Assembly (NCBI GenBank): GCA_023389595.1
Contig: JAEWEF010000091.1
Span: forward strand, 1 to 37,506
Length of the DNA: 37,506 nucleotides
From: Fusobacteriota bacterium
Lineage (GTDB): Bacteria; Fusobacteriota; Fusobacteriia; Fusobacteriales; Fusobacteriaceae
Reading direction: 5' to 3'
In this document: piece after piece, positions 7,876 through 16,748 of the stretch
Layout of the letters: every line of letters begins with the position of its first letter
How positions within the stretch are numbered: position 1 is the first letter of the stretch
Position numbers and translations under genes: made by a program
The notes under the pieces: generated by a model
Database searches by the model: none
Told to the model about the DNA's origin: nothing
The model's input: the letters and a program-made list of their open reading frames with translations, nothing else

Positions 7876-9333
7876 ATGAAAGAAATATATAATTTAAGTG
7901 GTATAGAAATAAGAGATAAATTTTTAAATGGAGAAATTACTGCTGAAGAAATAGTTAATTTAACTTTTAAAAGAATAGAAGAAGTAGACTCTAAAATAAA
8001 TGCATTTGTAAATCTTAGAAAAGAAAAGGCTATAAATGAGGCTAAAATTTTAGATAACAAGAAAAAAAATGGTGAAAATCTAGGGGCTATGGCAGCTATA
8101 CCAATTGCAATAAAAGATAACATGTTATCTTTTGGAGATAAAACCACAGCTTGTTCTAAAATGTTATCTAACTATGAAGCTATTTATGACTCTACAGTTG
8201 TAAAAAGATTAAAGGAAGCTGATGCTATTATTGTAGGCACAACAAATATGGATGAATTTGCTATGGGATCTACAACTAAAACTTCTTTTTATAAGATGAC
8301 TTCAAATCCAAATGATTTAGAAAGAGTTCCTGGCGGTAGTAGTGGAGGATCTGCCGCTGCAGTTGCATCTAAACAAGTTCCAATAGCATTGGGATCTGAT
8401 ACAGGAGGAAGCATAAGACAACCTTCATCTTTTTGTGGAACAGTAGGATTAAAACCTACTTATGGAAGGGTATCAAGATATGGACTTATAGCTTTTGCAT
8501 CCTCTTTAGATCAAATAGGACCTATAGCTAGAAATGTTCAAGATATAGCACTAACTATGGGAGTCATATCTGGAAAAGATGAGTATGATTCAACTGTGTC
8601 TAGAGTTGATGTGCCTAATTATAATGATTATTTAGAAAAAGGAATAAAAGGATTAAAGATAGGAGTTCCTAAAGAGTATTTTATAGATGGGTTAAATCCA
8701 GAAGTAAAAGAAGTCATTGATAATGTTATAGAGATTCTTAAAAATAATGGAGCAAAAATAGTAGATATAAGTCTACCTCACTCTAAATATTCTGTTCCAA
8801 CTTATTACGTGTTAGCTCCAGCAGAAGCTAGCTCTAATCTTGCCAGATTTGACGGAGTAAGATATGGTTATAGAACAGATAACTATAAAAATATAAACGA
8901 CCTATATACAAATACTAGAACAGAAGGTTTTGGAATAGAAGTAAAAAGAAGAATAATGATAGGAACATACGTATTAAGTGCTGGATTTTATGATGCTTAT
9001 TTTATGAAAGCACAAAAAGTTAGAGAAATAATAAAAAATGACTTTTTAGAAGCGTTTAATAATGTAGATTTAATAATATCTCCTGTCTCACCTAATGTTG
9101 CTTTTAAATTAGAAGATAAAAAGACACCTTTCGAACTGTATCTAGAAGATATATATACGATACCTGCTAATTTAGCTGGCATACCAGCAATATCAGTTCC
9201 GGCAGGAAAAGTATCAAACTTACCTGTTGGAGTTCAATTTATAGGGAAACAATTTGAAGAAGGGGTATTGTTGCAAGTTGCTAGAGAGTTTGAAAAAATA
9301 AGAGGAGAATTTTCATTGCCAGAAAAATTTTAA
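7876..9333 (+). CDS. gatA: Asp/Glu-tRNA amidotransferase subunit A (GatA)
   Basis: 485 aa amidase-signature enzyme. The catalytic Lys-Ser-Ser triad is complete: K80 in IAIKDNML, S155 in PGGSSGGSA and the nucleophile S179 in SDTGGSIRQP. It frees ammonia from glutamine and channels it to GatB for amidation of mischarged tRNA. GRVSRYGLIAFASSLDQIGP is a typical GatA signature. It lies between gatC and gatB, 1 and 10 nt apart, so the three subunits are made from one message in stoichiometric order. Confidence 0.97.
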   Translation: MKEIYNLSGIEIRDKFLNGEITAEEIVNLTFKRIEEVDSKINAFVNLRKEKAINEAKILDNKKKNGENLGAMAAIPIAIKDNMLSFGDKTTACSKMLSNYEAIYDSTVVKRLKEADAIIVGTTNMDEFAMGSTTKTSFYKMTSNPNDLERVPGGSSGGSAAAVASKQVPIALGSDTGGSIRQPSSFCGTVGLKPTYGRVSRYGLIAFASSLDQIGPIARNVQDIALTMGVISGKDEYDSTVSRVDVPNYNDYLEKGIKGLKIGVPKEYFIDGLNPEVKEVIDNVIEILKNNGAKIVDISLPHSKYSVPTYYVLAPAEASSNLARFDGVRYGYRTDNYKNINDLYTNTRTEGFGIEVKRRIMIGTYVLSAGFYDAYFMKAQKVREIIKNDFLEAFNNVDLIISPVSPNVAFKLEDKKTPFELYLEDIYTIPANLAGIPAISVPAGKVSNLPVGVQFIGKQFEEGVLLQVAREFEKIRGEFSLPEKF

Positions 9334-9343
9334 GGAGAAAAAC

Positions 9344-10786
9344 ATGCTTAGAGAGTGGGAATCAGTAATAGGTTTAGAAGTTCACCTACAACTTAAAACA
9401 GGAACTAAAGTTTTTTGTGGGTGTAGCACAGATAAAAGTGATTCAGAAATAAACACAAAAACTTGTCCTATATGTTTAGGGCATCCAGGTGCTTTGCCAA
9501 AAATAAATGAAAAAGTAGTTAAATACGCAGTTAAAGCTGCTTTAGCTCTTAATTGTAAAATAAATAATTTTAGTTATTTTGATAGAAAAAATTATTTTTA
9601 CCCTGATGCACCAAAAAACTATCAAATAACACAATTTGAAAAATCTTATGCTGAGAAAGGATATTTAGAATTTAAATTAAATTCTGGGAAAGAAATAAAA
9701 GTTGGTATAACAAAAATACAAATAGAAGAAGATACTGGAAAATCAATTCATGGATATACAGAAACATATATGAATTATAATAGATCTTCAGTGCCGTTAA
9801 TAGAAATTATTTCTGAACCTGATATGAGAAGTTCAGAAGAAGCATACGAATATTTAAATAATTTAAAAAGTTTGATAAAATACACTGGTGTAAGTGATGT
9901 TTCTATGGAACTAGGCTCTCTTAGATGCGACGCAAACGTTTCAGTTATGGAAAAAGGTAATGCAAAATATGGAACAAGAGTAGAAATTAAAAATTTAAAT
10001 TCTTTTAAAGCCGTTGCAAGAGCGATAGATTATGAAATAAATAGACAAATAGAACTTATTGAAAATGGAGGAGAAGTAAGTCAAGAAACAAGGTTATGGG
10101 ATGATGAATCGCAAGTAACTAGAGTTATGAGAAGTAAGGAAGAAGCAATGGATTATAGATATTTTCATGAGCCAGACCTACTTACTTTGTACATAAGTGA
10201 TGAAGAAATTAAAAATATATATGAAACTATGCCAGAAACTAAAAAAGATAAAATAGAAAGATTTATTAGAGAATATAAGCTATCAGAACAAGACGCTTAC
10301 ATTCTTACAGAAGAGCTAGAAATATCTGATTATTTTGAAAATGTAGTAAAAATTTCAAAAGATCCAAAAATATCAGCAAACTGGATAATGACAGAAGTGT
10401 TAAGAGTGCTTAAAGAAAAAAATATTACTATAGATAATTTTAGTATAACTTCTGAGTATTTAGCAAAAATAATTAATTTAATATCTAGTGGATTAATATC
10501 TTCGAAGATTGCTAAGGAATTATTTGAAATTTGTCTTGATGATAACAGAGATCCTGAAGTTATAGTTAGAGAAAATTCTATGCTACAAATATCAGATAAA
10601 AGTGATTTAGAATCTATAATAGATAAAGTTTTATCTAACAATACAAAAATGGTAGAAGATTATCAAAAATCAGATGAAGGAAGAAAACCTAGAGTATTAA
10701 AAGGTATTATAGGTCAAGTTATGAAAGAAACTAAAGGTAAGGCCAATCCAGAAATGGTAACCGAAATAATATTATCAAAAATTTAA
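9344..10786 (+). CDS. gatB: Asp/Glu-tRNA amidotransferase subunit B (GatB)
   Basis: 480 aa, full length. It begins with WESVIGLEVHLQLKTGTKVF and has the C-x-C...CPICLGHPGALP region near 25-49. The kinase/transamidase core includes RSSVPLIEIISEPDMRS and SMELGSLRCDANVSV. The C-terminal YqeY-like helical tail, about the last 120 residues, binds the tRNA elbow and ends GQVMKETKGKANPEMV. GatB phosphorylates the mischarged aminoacyl group and amidates it with ammonia from GatA. Whether both Gln and Asn routes run here depends on which tRNA synthetases the genome has, which this window does not show. Confidence 0.97.
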   Translation: MLREWESVIGLEVHLQLKTGTKVFCGCSTDKSDSEINTKTCPICLGHPGALPKINEKVVKYAVKAALALNCKINNFSYFDRKNYFYPDAPKNYQITQFEKSYAEKGYLEFKLNSGKEIKVGITKIQIEEDTGKSIHGYTETYMNYNRSSVPLIEIISEPDMRSSEEAYEYLNNLKSLIKYTGVSDVSMELGSLRCDANVSVMEKGNAKYGTRVEIKNLNSFKAVARAIDYEINRQIELIENGGEVSQETRLWDDESQVTRVMRSKEEAMDYRYFHEPDLLTLYISDEEIKNIYETMPETKKDKIERFIREYKLSEQDAYILTEELEISDYFENVVKISKDPKISANWIMTEVLRVLKEKNITIDNFSITSEYLAKIINLISSGLISSKIAKELFEICLDDNRDPEVIVRENSMLQISDKSDLESIIDKVLSNNTKMVEDYQKSDEGRKPRVLKGIIGQVMKETKGKANPEMVTEIILSKI

Positions 10787-10804
10787 TGGTACGGAGGTGT
10801 AGAT

Positions 10805-11911
10805 ATGAAAAAAATTAAAATATTTTTAATGACAATATTTGCTTTAACTTTTATATCATGTACTAACGCTGAAATAGATGAATTTATAAGAATAGTTAAC
10901 GATACAAACAGTTACATAAATTATAGTCAGAATGAATACAATGGTGCTGTAGAAAGGCAAAGTATAAGACATAATTTACAATATATTATACAAGAAGATT
11001 ATTATGGATATGTTAATTCGTTAGAGGTAATAGGATCTGTAGAAAATTTAAAAAATTATCCAGTCAAAGTTGTAATTACTGCTCCTATAGTTAATGAGTC
11101 AGGACGTACATTACAGAGGCTAGTTTTTACAAAAACTATACAACCAAAATCAATCAAAGAATTTAAAGAAATTAAAAGAATACCAAGAAGTATTTTAGGA
11201 AAAATATATAAAAGAGATATAACTATTAATGTATTTAGATCTACACAGTATGAAAACGAAAAATACAATTATAATAATTACAACAATTACTATAGCTCTT
11301 CTAATAGTTATAGATACTCAGATTTAAATTTTAGAGTAAATACAGATTACTACAATACAGCTAAAGAAGTTATAGTAAGAGGAAATCTTGTAAATAAAAG
11401 TAATTATAGAGAAAAAAATGTTATAGAAGTTCCTATAAAAGATAATTATGGTAGAGTTATAAATGTTATGAAGTTAGAAAAAACTTTATCACCTAACTCT
11501 AGAATATATGTAAATGATGTTATTAGCATACCATCAAGATTAAAAGGGTACGTTAATCCTAGAGATATAAAAGTTACAAAAACAAAACTAGAAAGTGTTT
11601 GGAATAGAGAAAAAATAAATAAAAGTGATGTAAAATTAACTGAAATAAAATCTGAAGTTTCAAGAGATAGATATGGATACGTTTCTTACATAAATTTTGA
11701 AGGAAGATTATCAAATACTAGTTATTTTCCTGCAAGTGTTATTATAACCATACCATTATTAGATGATTTTGGTAATGTTATACATGAATTTACATCTATA
11801 GAAAAAATAAATTCATATGAAACTAAAAATCTTTCAAAAATAATAAGAGTTCCTGCTCGTGTACGTGGATATACAAATGAATCTTTAATAGATATTACAG
11901 TACGGAATTAA
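10805..11911 (+). CDS. Lipoprotein with three tandem repeats, function unknown
   Basis: 368 aa. It starts MKKIKIFLMTIFALTF and has a lipobox FISC with Cys19, so it is probably a lipid-anchored envelope protein. After a spacer come three related domains of about 80-90 residues, at roughly 65-146, 175-262 and 285-367. Each reads beta-rich N-terminus, V(I/V)xxPI-x5-GR/N-V, a hydrophobic strand, a conserved P/SY turn and I(P)xR-x2-GY/KI. The linker at 155-172 is Asn/Tyr/Ser-rich. The repeats look like a small beta-sandwich domain, but I cannot name it. It lies in the translation operon between gatB and earP, with a GGAGGT ribosome site. Why a surface lipoprotein sits here is unclear. Confidence 0.82.
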   Translation: MKKIKIFLMTIFALTFISCTNAEIDEFIRIVNDTNSYINYSQNEYNGAVERQSIRHNLQYIIQEDYYGYVNSLEVIGSVENLKNYPVKVVITAPIVNESGRTLQRLVFTKTIQPKSIKEFKEIKRIPRSILGKIYKRDITINVFRSTQYENEKYNYNNYNNYYSSSNSYRYSDLNFRVNTDYYNTAKEVIVRGNLVNKSNYREKNVIEVPIKDNYGRVINVMKLEKTLSPNSRIYVNDVISIPSRLKGYVNPRDIKVTKTKLESVWNREKINKSDVKLTEIKSEVSRDRYGYVSYINFEGRLSNTSYFPASVIITIPLLDDFGNVIHEFTSIEKINSYETKNLSKIIRVPARVRGYTNESLIDITVRN

Positions 11912-11927
11912 TAATCGGAACATAGTT

Positions 11928-12998
11928 ATGCACATAAATAGTATAGATATATTTTGTGAAGTGATAGATAATTTTGGAGATGTTGGATTTTCATATAGAC
12001 TTGCAAGAGAATTATTTAATAGATATAATAAAAAAGTTAAAATTAGATTAATAATTGATAAAGATTCAGAATTTAAAAAAATTTCTGGAGGAATGGAAAG
12101 AGAAATTTCGGTTATTACTTATGAAGAATTAATTTCTCAAAAAAAACATATCGAAGCATCAGATATTGTAATAGAAACTTTTGGATGCAACGTTCCTAAA
12201 AAATATTTAAATAAATCATATGAAAACTCAAAATTAATTATAAATATAGAATATTTTTCCGCAGAGGATTGGATAGATGATTTTCATTTAAAAGAATCAA
12301 TCATACCTAACTCAAAAGTAAAAAAAATATTTTATATGCCTGGATTATCTGATAAATCCGGCGGAGTAATAATAGATAACAATTTTTTAAAAACTATAAA
12401 TAAAATACAATTAAACAAAGAATTTTACATGAAGAAATATGGTATAGACTATGGAAAGTACGACTTAATAGGAACCATATTTTCATATGAGAAAGATTTT
12501 AGTAAATTTTTATACGATTTATCAAAAACAAAAAAGAAAACACTTCTATTTATTTTAAGTGAGAAAACTCAAAAAAATTTTAATATTTATTTTGATAATA
12601 ATAATTATTATGATACAATAGATTTTGTTAAATCTCCTTTTTACTCATATAACGAATACGAGGAATTGATTAGCTTAGTAGATTTTAATTTAGTTAGAGG
12701 AGAAGATAGTTTTGTCAGAGCGTTAATATTAGGTAAGCCGTTTTTGTGGCATATATATCCTCAAGAAAAGAATATACATATGGGTAAATTAAAATCTTTT
12801 TTAGAGAAATATAATTGTGACGAAAAATTAAAAGATATATTTATTTCTTATAATAATAGTTATAATGAAGATTATAGATACTTTTTTGAAAATTTAAATA
12901 AAATAGAAATGTTTAATAAAGACTTTTCTGAATATTTAATAAAAAATAATAATTTAATAGAAAAAATATATGAATATATCAAAAATTTAGGGGGGTAA
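11928..12998 (+). CDS. earP: EF-P arginine-32 rhamnosyltransferase EarP
   Basis: 356 aa GT-B glycosyltransferase. The EarP signatures are present: IFCEVIDNFGDVGFSYRLA near the N-terminus with the acidic residues D14 and D18, NIEYFSAEDWIDDFH at 107-120, FYMPGLSDKSGG at 135-146, RGEDSFVRA at 257-265 and HIYPQ at 275-279. Family knowledge: EarP moves rhamnose from dTDP-L-rhamnose to Arg32 of EF-P, which lets EF-P rescue ribosomes stalled on polyproline. Its substrate is encoded 2 nt downstream and has the matching arginine. The only ribosome site is a weak CGGAAC, in contrast to the G-rich site of efp. No dTDP-rhamnose synthesis genes are in the window. Confidence 0.93.
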   Translation: MHINSIDIFCEVIDNFGDVGFSYRLARELFNRYNKKVKIRLIIDKDSEFKKISGGMEREISVITYEELISQKKHIEASDIVIETFGCNVPKKYLNKSYENSKLIINIEYFSAEDWIDDFHLKESIIPNSKVKKIFYMPGLSDKSGGVIIDNNFLKTINKIQLNKEFYMKKYGIDYGKYDLIGTIFSYEKDFSKFLYDLSKTKKKTLLFILSEKTQKNFNIYFDNNNYYDTIDFVKSPFYSYNEYEELISLVDFNLVRGEDSFVRALILGKPFLWHIYPQEKNIHMGKLKSFLEKYNCDEKLKDIFISYNNSYNEDYRYFFENLNKIEMFNKDFSEYLIKNNNLIEKIYEYIKNLGG

Positions 12999-13000
12999 TA

Positions 13001-13564
13001 ATGAAAATTGCACAAGAATTGAGAGCTGGTAGTACTATAAAAATAGGAAATGATGCTTTCGTAGTTTTAAAAACTGAGTACAATAAATCTGGAAGAAATG
13101 CTGCAGTTGTAAAACTAAAAATGAAAAATTTAATTTCAGGGAATATATCTGACTCTGTTTATAAAGCAGATGAAAAAATGGAAGATATAAGACTTGATAA
13201 AGTTAAGGCTATCTATTCATATAAAGATGGTGACAATTACATATTTTCTAATCCAGAAACTTGGGATCAAATTGAACTGAAAGAACAAGATCTAGGAGAT
13301 GCATTAAATTACATGGAAGAAGAAATGGAATTAGAAGTTATATATTACGAATCTATTCCGGTTGCAGTTGAAATTCCAACTTTCGTTGAAAGACAAATAG
13401 AATATACTGAACCAGGTTTAAGAGGAGATACTTCAGGAAAAGTTATGAAACCTGCAAGACTTTCAACTGGATATGAAATTCAAGTTCCTCTTTTTGTTGA
13501 TCAAGGAGAGTGGATAAAGATTGATACAAGAACTAATGAATATGTTGAAAGAGTAAAAAAATAA
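13001..13564 (+). CDS. efp: Translation elongation factor P, arginine-32 type
   Basis: 187 aa, three beta-barrel domains at standard length. The tip loop reads KSGRNAAVV with Arg32 at the position that is Lys in the EpmA-modified class, so this is the EarP-modified class. The C-terminal SYEIQVPLFV-type motif is present as GYEIQVPLFVDQGEWIKIDT. EF-P binds the ribosome between the P and E sites and speeds peptide-bond formation at proline runs. Its modifying enzyme lies 2 nt upstream. A G-rich site (GGGGGG) precedes the ATG. It is the last gene of the operon before a terminator. Confidence 0.97.
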   Translation: MKIAQELRAGSTIKIGNDAFVVLKTEYNKSGRNAAVVKLKMKNLISGNISDSVYKADEKMEDIRLDKVKAIYSYKDGDNYIFSNPETWDQIELKEQDLGDALNYMEEEMELEVIYYESIPVAVEIPTFVERQIEYTEPGLRGDTSGKVMKPARLSTGYEIQVPLFVDQGEWIKIDTRTNEYVERVKK

Positions 13565-13583
13565 TTAAGATATTTTAAAAATA

Positions 13584-13611
13584 AAAAAACGGATTTTAAA
13601 ATCCGTTTTTT
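13584..13611. terminator. Bidirectional intrinsic terminator between efp and the aminotransferase
   Basis: A perfect inverted repeat whose arms are A6-CGGATTTT and AAAATCCG-T6. A- and T-runs on both sides serve the two convergent genes. Confidence 0.92.
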
Positions 13612-13616
13612 ATTTT

Positions 13617-14816
13617 TTATTTATTAATTCTATTATATTCTTCTAAAGCTCTTTTCAAAACTATCATTCCATTTTCTATATCTTCTATACTTGTACAAAA
13701 TGAAAATCTAACTTCTTGAATTCCCTTACCTTCAGTTTCATAAAAACTTTCACCAGGTGCAATCATAAGTGTCATATTTTGATATGAAAAATCTGTCAAC
13801 ATCCACTTAGTAAATTTTTCTGCATTATCTACAGGTAGTTTTGCAAAAACGTAAAATGCTCCTTCAGGTTTCGAATAAGTAACGCCTTCAATTTTATCTA
13901 GATATCCACATAAAAGATCCCTTCTATTTTTATATTTAAATTTTACATCTTCAAAATATGTGTCCATAGTGTTTATTAAATTTGCTGCAGCGTGTTGTTC
14001 AATAGTAGAAACACATAATCTAGCTTGACAAAATTTAAGTATATAGCTAAGAAATTCGTGATTTTTACTAGCTAGCAAACCAATTCTAGCACCACATGCA
14101 CTATAGTGTTTTGAAATACTATCAACTAGTATAACCCTATCTTTAACATCTTCAAGTTTGAAAGCAGAAAAATAATTTATATTTTCATCATAAACAAACT
14201 GTCTGTAAGGTTCATCTGCAATTATGTATAAATCATATTCTTTTGCTATTTCGCCTATCATTCTTATTTCTTCTTCCGTATAAACAGTTCCAGTAGGATT
14301 AACTGGATTAGAAAAAATTATAGCACGAGTTTTTTCTGTTATTAATTTAGTTATTTCTTCTTTTGGAGGCAAATGAAAATTATTTTCAATTTTAGTTTCT
14401 ATTGGTACAACTTTTGAATTTGAAAATCTTGCAAAACTAGAATAGTTTGAATAGAAAGGTTCAGGAGCTAAAACTTCATCTCCTTCATCACATATAGCCA
14501 GCATAGTAAAGAAAATAGCTTCACTACCACCTTGAGTTATTAATATATCATCAACATCTATATCAAGGCCACTTTTTTTATAGCTTTTTGAAAAACTTTC
14601 TCTCAATTTATCTATACCTTTAGAGTCAGAATATTTTACTATTTTATCTGAATAACTATTTAAACCTTCAAAGAAAGAATCTGGAGTAACTATATCTGGT
14701 TGACCTATATTTAATTTATAAACTTTTATTCCTTTTTTTTCCGCTTCTTGTGCATAAGGAATTAATTTTCTTATTGGAGAGTAATTCATTTTTAAAGCTT
14801 TTTTTGATATATTCAT
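13617..14816 (-). CDS. Class I/II aminotransferase, aspartate-aminotransferase-like
   Basis: 399 aa fold-type I PLP enzyme. KLNIGQPDIVTP is the substrate-side N-terminal motif. SNPVNPTGTVY at 169-179 contains the PLP-binding Asn, DEPYRQFVY follows, and K236 in DSISKHYSACGARIGL is the Schiff-base lysine. RFSFC near the C-terminus holds the carboxylate-binding Arg. The family moves amino groups between amino acids and 2-oxoglutarate; aspartate is the likeliest substrate, not proven. The gene is monocistronic, with its own promoter at 14857-14885 and the shared terminator downstream. Two inverted repeats over that promoter suggest it is regulated. Confidence 0.88.
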   Translation of the reverse strand: MNISKKALKMNYSPIRKLIPYAQEAEKKGIKVYKLNIGQPDIVTPDSFFEGLNSYSDKIVKYSDSKGIDKLRESFSKSYKKSGLDIDVDDILITQGGSEAIFFTMLAICDEGDEVLAPEPFYSNYSSFARFSNSKVVPIETKIENNFHLPPKEEITKLITEKTRAIIFSNPVNPTGTVYTEEEIRMIGEIAKEYDLYIIADEPYRQFVYDENINYFSAFKLEDVKDRVILVDSISKHYSACGARIGLLASKNHEFLSYILKFCQARLCVSTIEQHAAANLINTMDTYFEDVKFKYKNRRDLLCGYLDKIEGVTYSKPEGAFYVFAKLPVDNAEKFTKWMLTDFSYQNMTLMIAPGESFYETEGKGIQEVRFSFCTSIEDIENGMIVLKRALEEYNRINK

Positions 14817-14849
14817 AACACACTTCCTTATCAGTATTAAAATAAAAAT

Positions 14850-14889
14850 TTACAAAATTGTAACACAAATAAAAACAATTTTCAATTGT
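14850..14889. promoter_or_regulatory. Two inverted repeats over the aminotransferase promoter
   Basis: TTACAA-AA-TTGTAA (14850-14863) covers the -10 and ACAATT-TTC-AATTGT (14875-14889) covers the -35. Both share the TTGTA/ACAAT core. They could be operator sites for a repressor; the regulator is unknown. Confidence 0.4.
14857..14885 (-). promoter_or_regulatory. Promoter of the aminotransferase gene
   Basis: The minus strand reads TTGAAA (14880-14885), exactly 17 bp, then TACAAT (14857-14862). This is the best -35/-10 pair on the minus strand of the window. It lies about 40 nt upstream of the start codon. Confidence 0.75.
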
Positions 14890-15006
14890 ATTTTTAAATC
14901 GAGATAATATAGAATATAAAAAAGAATTGCAATATTTTTAACTATAAAATAGTATAAAAAATTCATTAAATTGTGTTATATTTTTATATAAAAATTCTTA
15001 AAAATA

Positions 15007-15015
15007 TGTTAAAAT
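15007..15015 (+). promoter_or_regulatory. Extended -10 for the phosphohexomutase operon
   Basis: TGT-TAAAAT lies about 39 nt before ATG 15054. There is no clear -35 at 17 bp. Confidence 0.45.
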
Positions 15016-15053
15016 GTAAAATAAAATTTATTTATTTAAAGGAGATGAAATTT

Positions 15054-16748
15054 ATGGACGAAAGAATTTTGATTGAATATAATAAATGGGTAAATTCTGA
15101 TATTTTAACTCTTGAAGAAAAAGAAGAATTGCTTTCAATAAAAAATGATGAAACAGAATTAGAAAACAGATTTTATACAGATTTAAGTTTCGGAACTGCC
15201 GGCATGAGAGGAATTAGAGGCATAGGAAGAAATAGAATGAATAAATATAACATAAGAAAAGCTACACAAGGATTATCTAATTACATAATTAAAAATTTTG
15301 GTGAAACTGGAAAAGAAAAAGGAGTTGCTATAGCTTATGATTGTAGATTAGATTCAGCAGAAAATGCAATTAATACTGCGTTAGTTTTAGCAGCTAATGG
15401 AATAAAAGCATATATTTTTGATTCTATAAGAACAACACCTGAGCTTTCTTTTGCTACAAGAACATTGAAAACACAAGCTGGAATAATGATAACTGCATCA
15501 CATAATCCTAAAGAATATAATGGATATAAAGTTTATTTTGATGACGGGGCACAAATATCTGGAGAACATGCTGATGGTATAGTAAGTGAAGTTGGAAAAG
15601 TTGATGTTTTTAAAGATATAAAAATAATTTCTAAAGAAGAAGCTTTGAGTAAATCTCTTTTAGTTTACATAGATAAAAAAATAGATGATGAATATATAGA
15701 AAATGTTAAAAAAAGTTCTATCTATCCTAATTTAGAAAATAAAGATTCAATACTTATTGCATATTCTCCTTTACATGGTACAGCGGGAAGACCTGTAAAT
15801 AGAATATTTGATGAAATGGGATATAAATATGTTAATGTTAAAGAGCAAATAAATCCAGATGGAAATTTCCCAACATGTGAGTACGCTAATCCTGAAGATA
15901 CAAAAGTATTTAAATTAATTAATGATTTAGCCGATGAAATAAACGCCGATATATGTATAGCTAACGACCCAGATGGAGATAGAGTTGGGATATCAATAAA
16001 AGATGATAATGGAAAATGGATATATCCAAACGGGAATCAAATAGGAATACTTATAGCTGAATATATTCTTTCAAATAAAAATCCATTACCTAAAAATGGT
16101 AAAATGCTTACGACTATTGTTTCTACACCAATGTTAGATACAATAACTAACCATTATGGAATAGAAACTATAAGAACATTAACAGGGTTCAAATACATGG
16201 GAGAAAAAATTAAACAATTTGAAGAAAAATTAATAGACGGAACATTTTTGTTTGGATTTGAAGAAGCTATAGGGTATTTAATAGGTGATCATGTTAGAGA
16301 TAAAGATGCGGTTGTAACTAGTATGTTGGTTGCTGAAATGACTGCTTACTATAAGAATAAAAATATTACTATTTATCAACAATTAAACAACATTTATAAC
16401 AAATATGGTTGGAGACTTGAAGAGACTATTCCTATAACTAGAGCTGGAAAAGAAGGATTAGAATCTATAGCAAAAACAATGGAAAATATAAGAAATACAG
16501 AGCACATAGAAATATGTGGTAAAAAAGTAAAAAAATACACAGATTTTAATAAAGAGGGGACTGGACTACCTAAGTCTAATGTTGTGCAATTTGTTTTAGA
16601 GGACGATACTTATCTTACAGCAAGACCTTCTGGTACAGAACCTAAAATAAAATATTATATTTCTGTTGTAGATAAAACTAAGAAATTGGCTCAAGATAAA
16701 TTAAATAAAGTTGTGAAAGAGTTCCAAGAATATGTCGAAAGCTTATAG
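15054..16748 (+). CDS. Phosphoglucomutase/phosphomannomutase (PgcA-like)
   Basis: 564 aa from ATG 15054, which has AAAGGAG 9 nt upstream. The longer frame from 14973 would add 27 hydrophobic residues across the promoter and is rejected. The four family loops are present: phosphoserine TASHNPKEYNG (Ser near 147), metal-binding NDPDGDRVGI near 304, sugar-binding GFEEAIGYLIGD near 404, and phosphate-binding ARPSGTEPKIKYY near the C-terminus. It interconverts hexose 1- and 6-phosphates and feeds cell-wall and polysaccharide precursors. The size matches Gram-positive PgcA. Its last 17 nt overlap hemW. Confidence 0.92.
   Translation: MDERILIEYNKWVNSDILTLEEKEELLSIKNDETELENRFYTDLSFGTAGMRGIRGIGRNRMNKYNIRKATQGLSNYIIKNFGETGKEKGVAIAYDCRLDSAENAINTALVLAANGIKAYIFDSIRTTPELSFATRTLKTQAGIMITASHNPKEYNGYKVYFDDGAQISGEHADGIVSEVGKVDVFKDIKIISKEEALSKSLLVYIDKKIDDEYIENVKKSSIYPNLENKDSILIAYSPLHGTAGRPVNRIFDEMGYKYVNVKEQINPDGNFPTCEYANPEDTKVFKLINDLADEINADICIANDPDGDRVGISIKDDNGKWIYPNGNQIGILIAEYILSNKNPLPKNGKMLTTIVSTPMLDTITNHYGIETIRTLTGFKYMGEKIKQFEEKLIDGTFLFGFEEAIGYLIGDHVRDKDAVVTSMLVAEMTAYYKNKNITIYQQLNNIYNKYGWRLEETIPITRAGKEGLESIAKTMENIRNTEHIEICGKKVKKYTDFNKEGTGLPKSNVVQFVLEDDTYLTARPSGTEPKIKYYISVVDKTKKLAQDKLNKVVKEFQEYVESL

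Noticed and set aside
14973..15053. N-terminal 27-residue extension of the phosphohexomutase
   Set aside because: It runs through the -10 element, has no ribosome site and is not part of the family. ATG 15054 has AAAGGAG at correct spacing.
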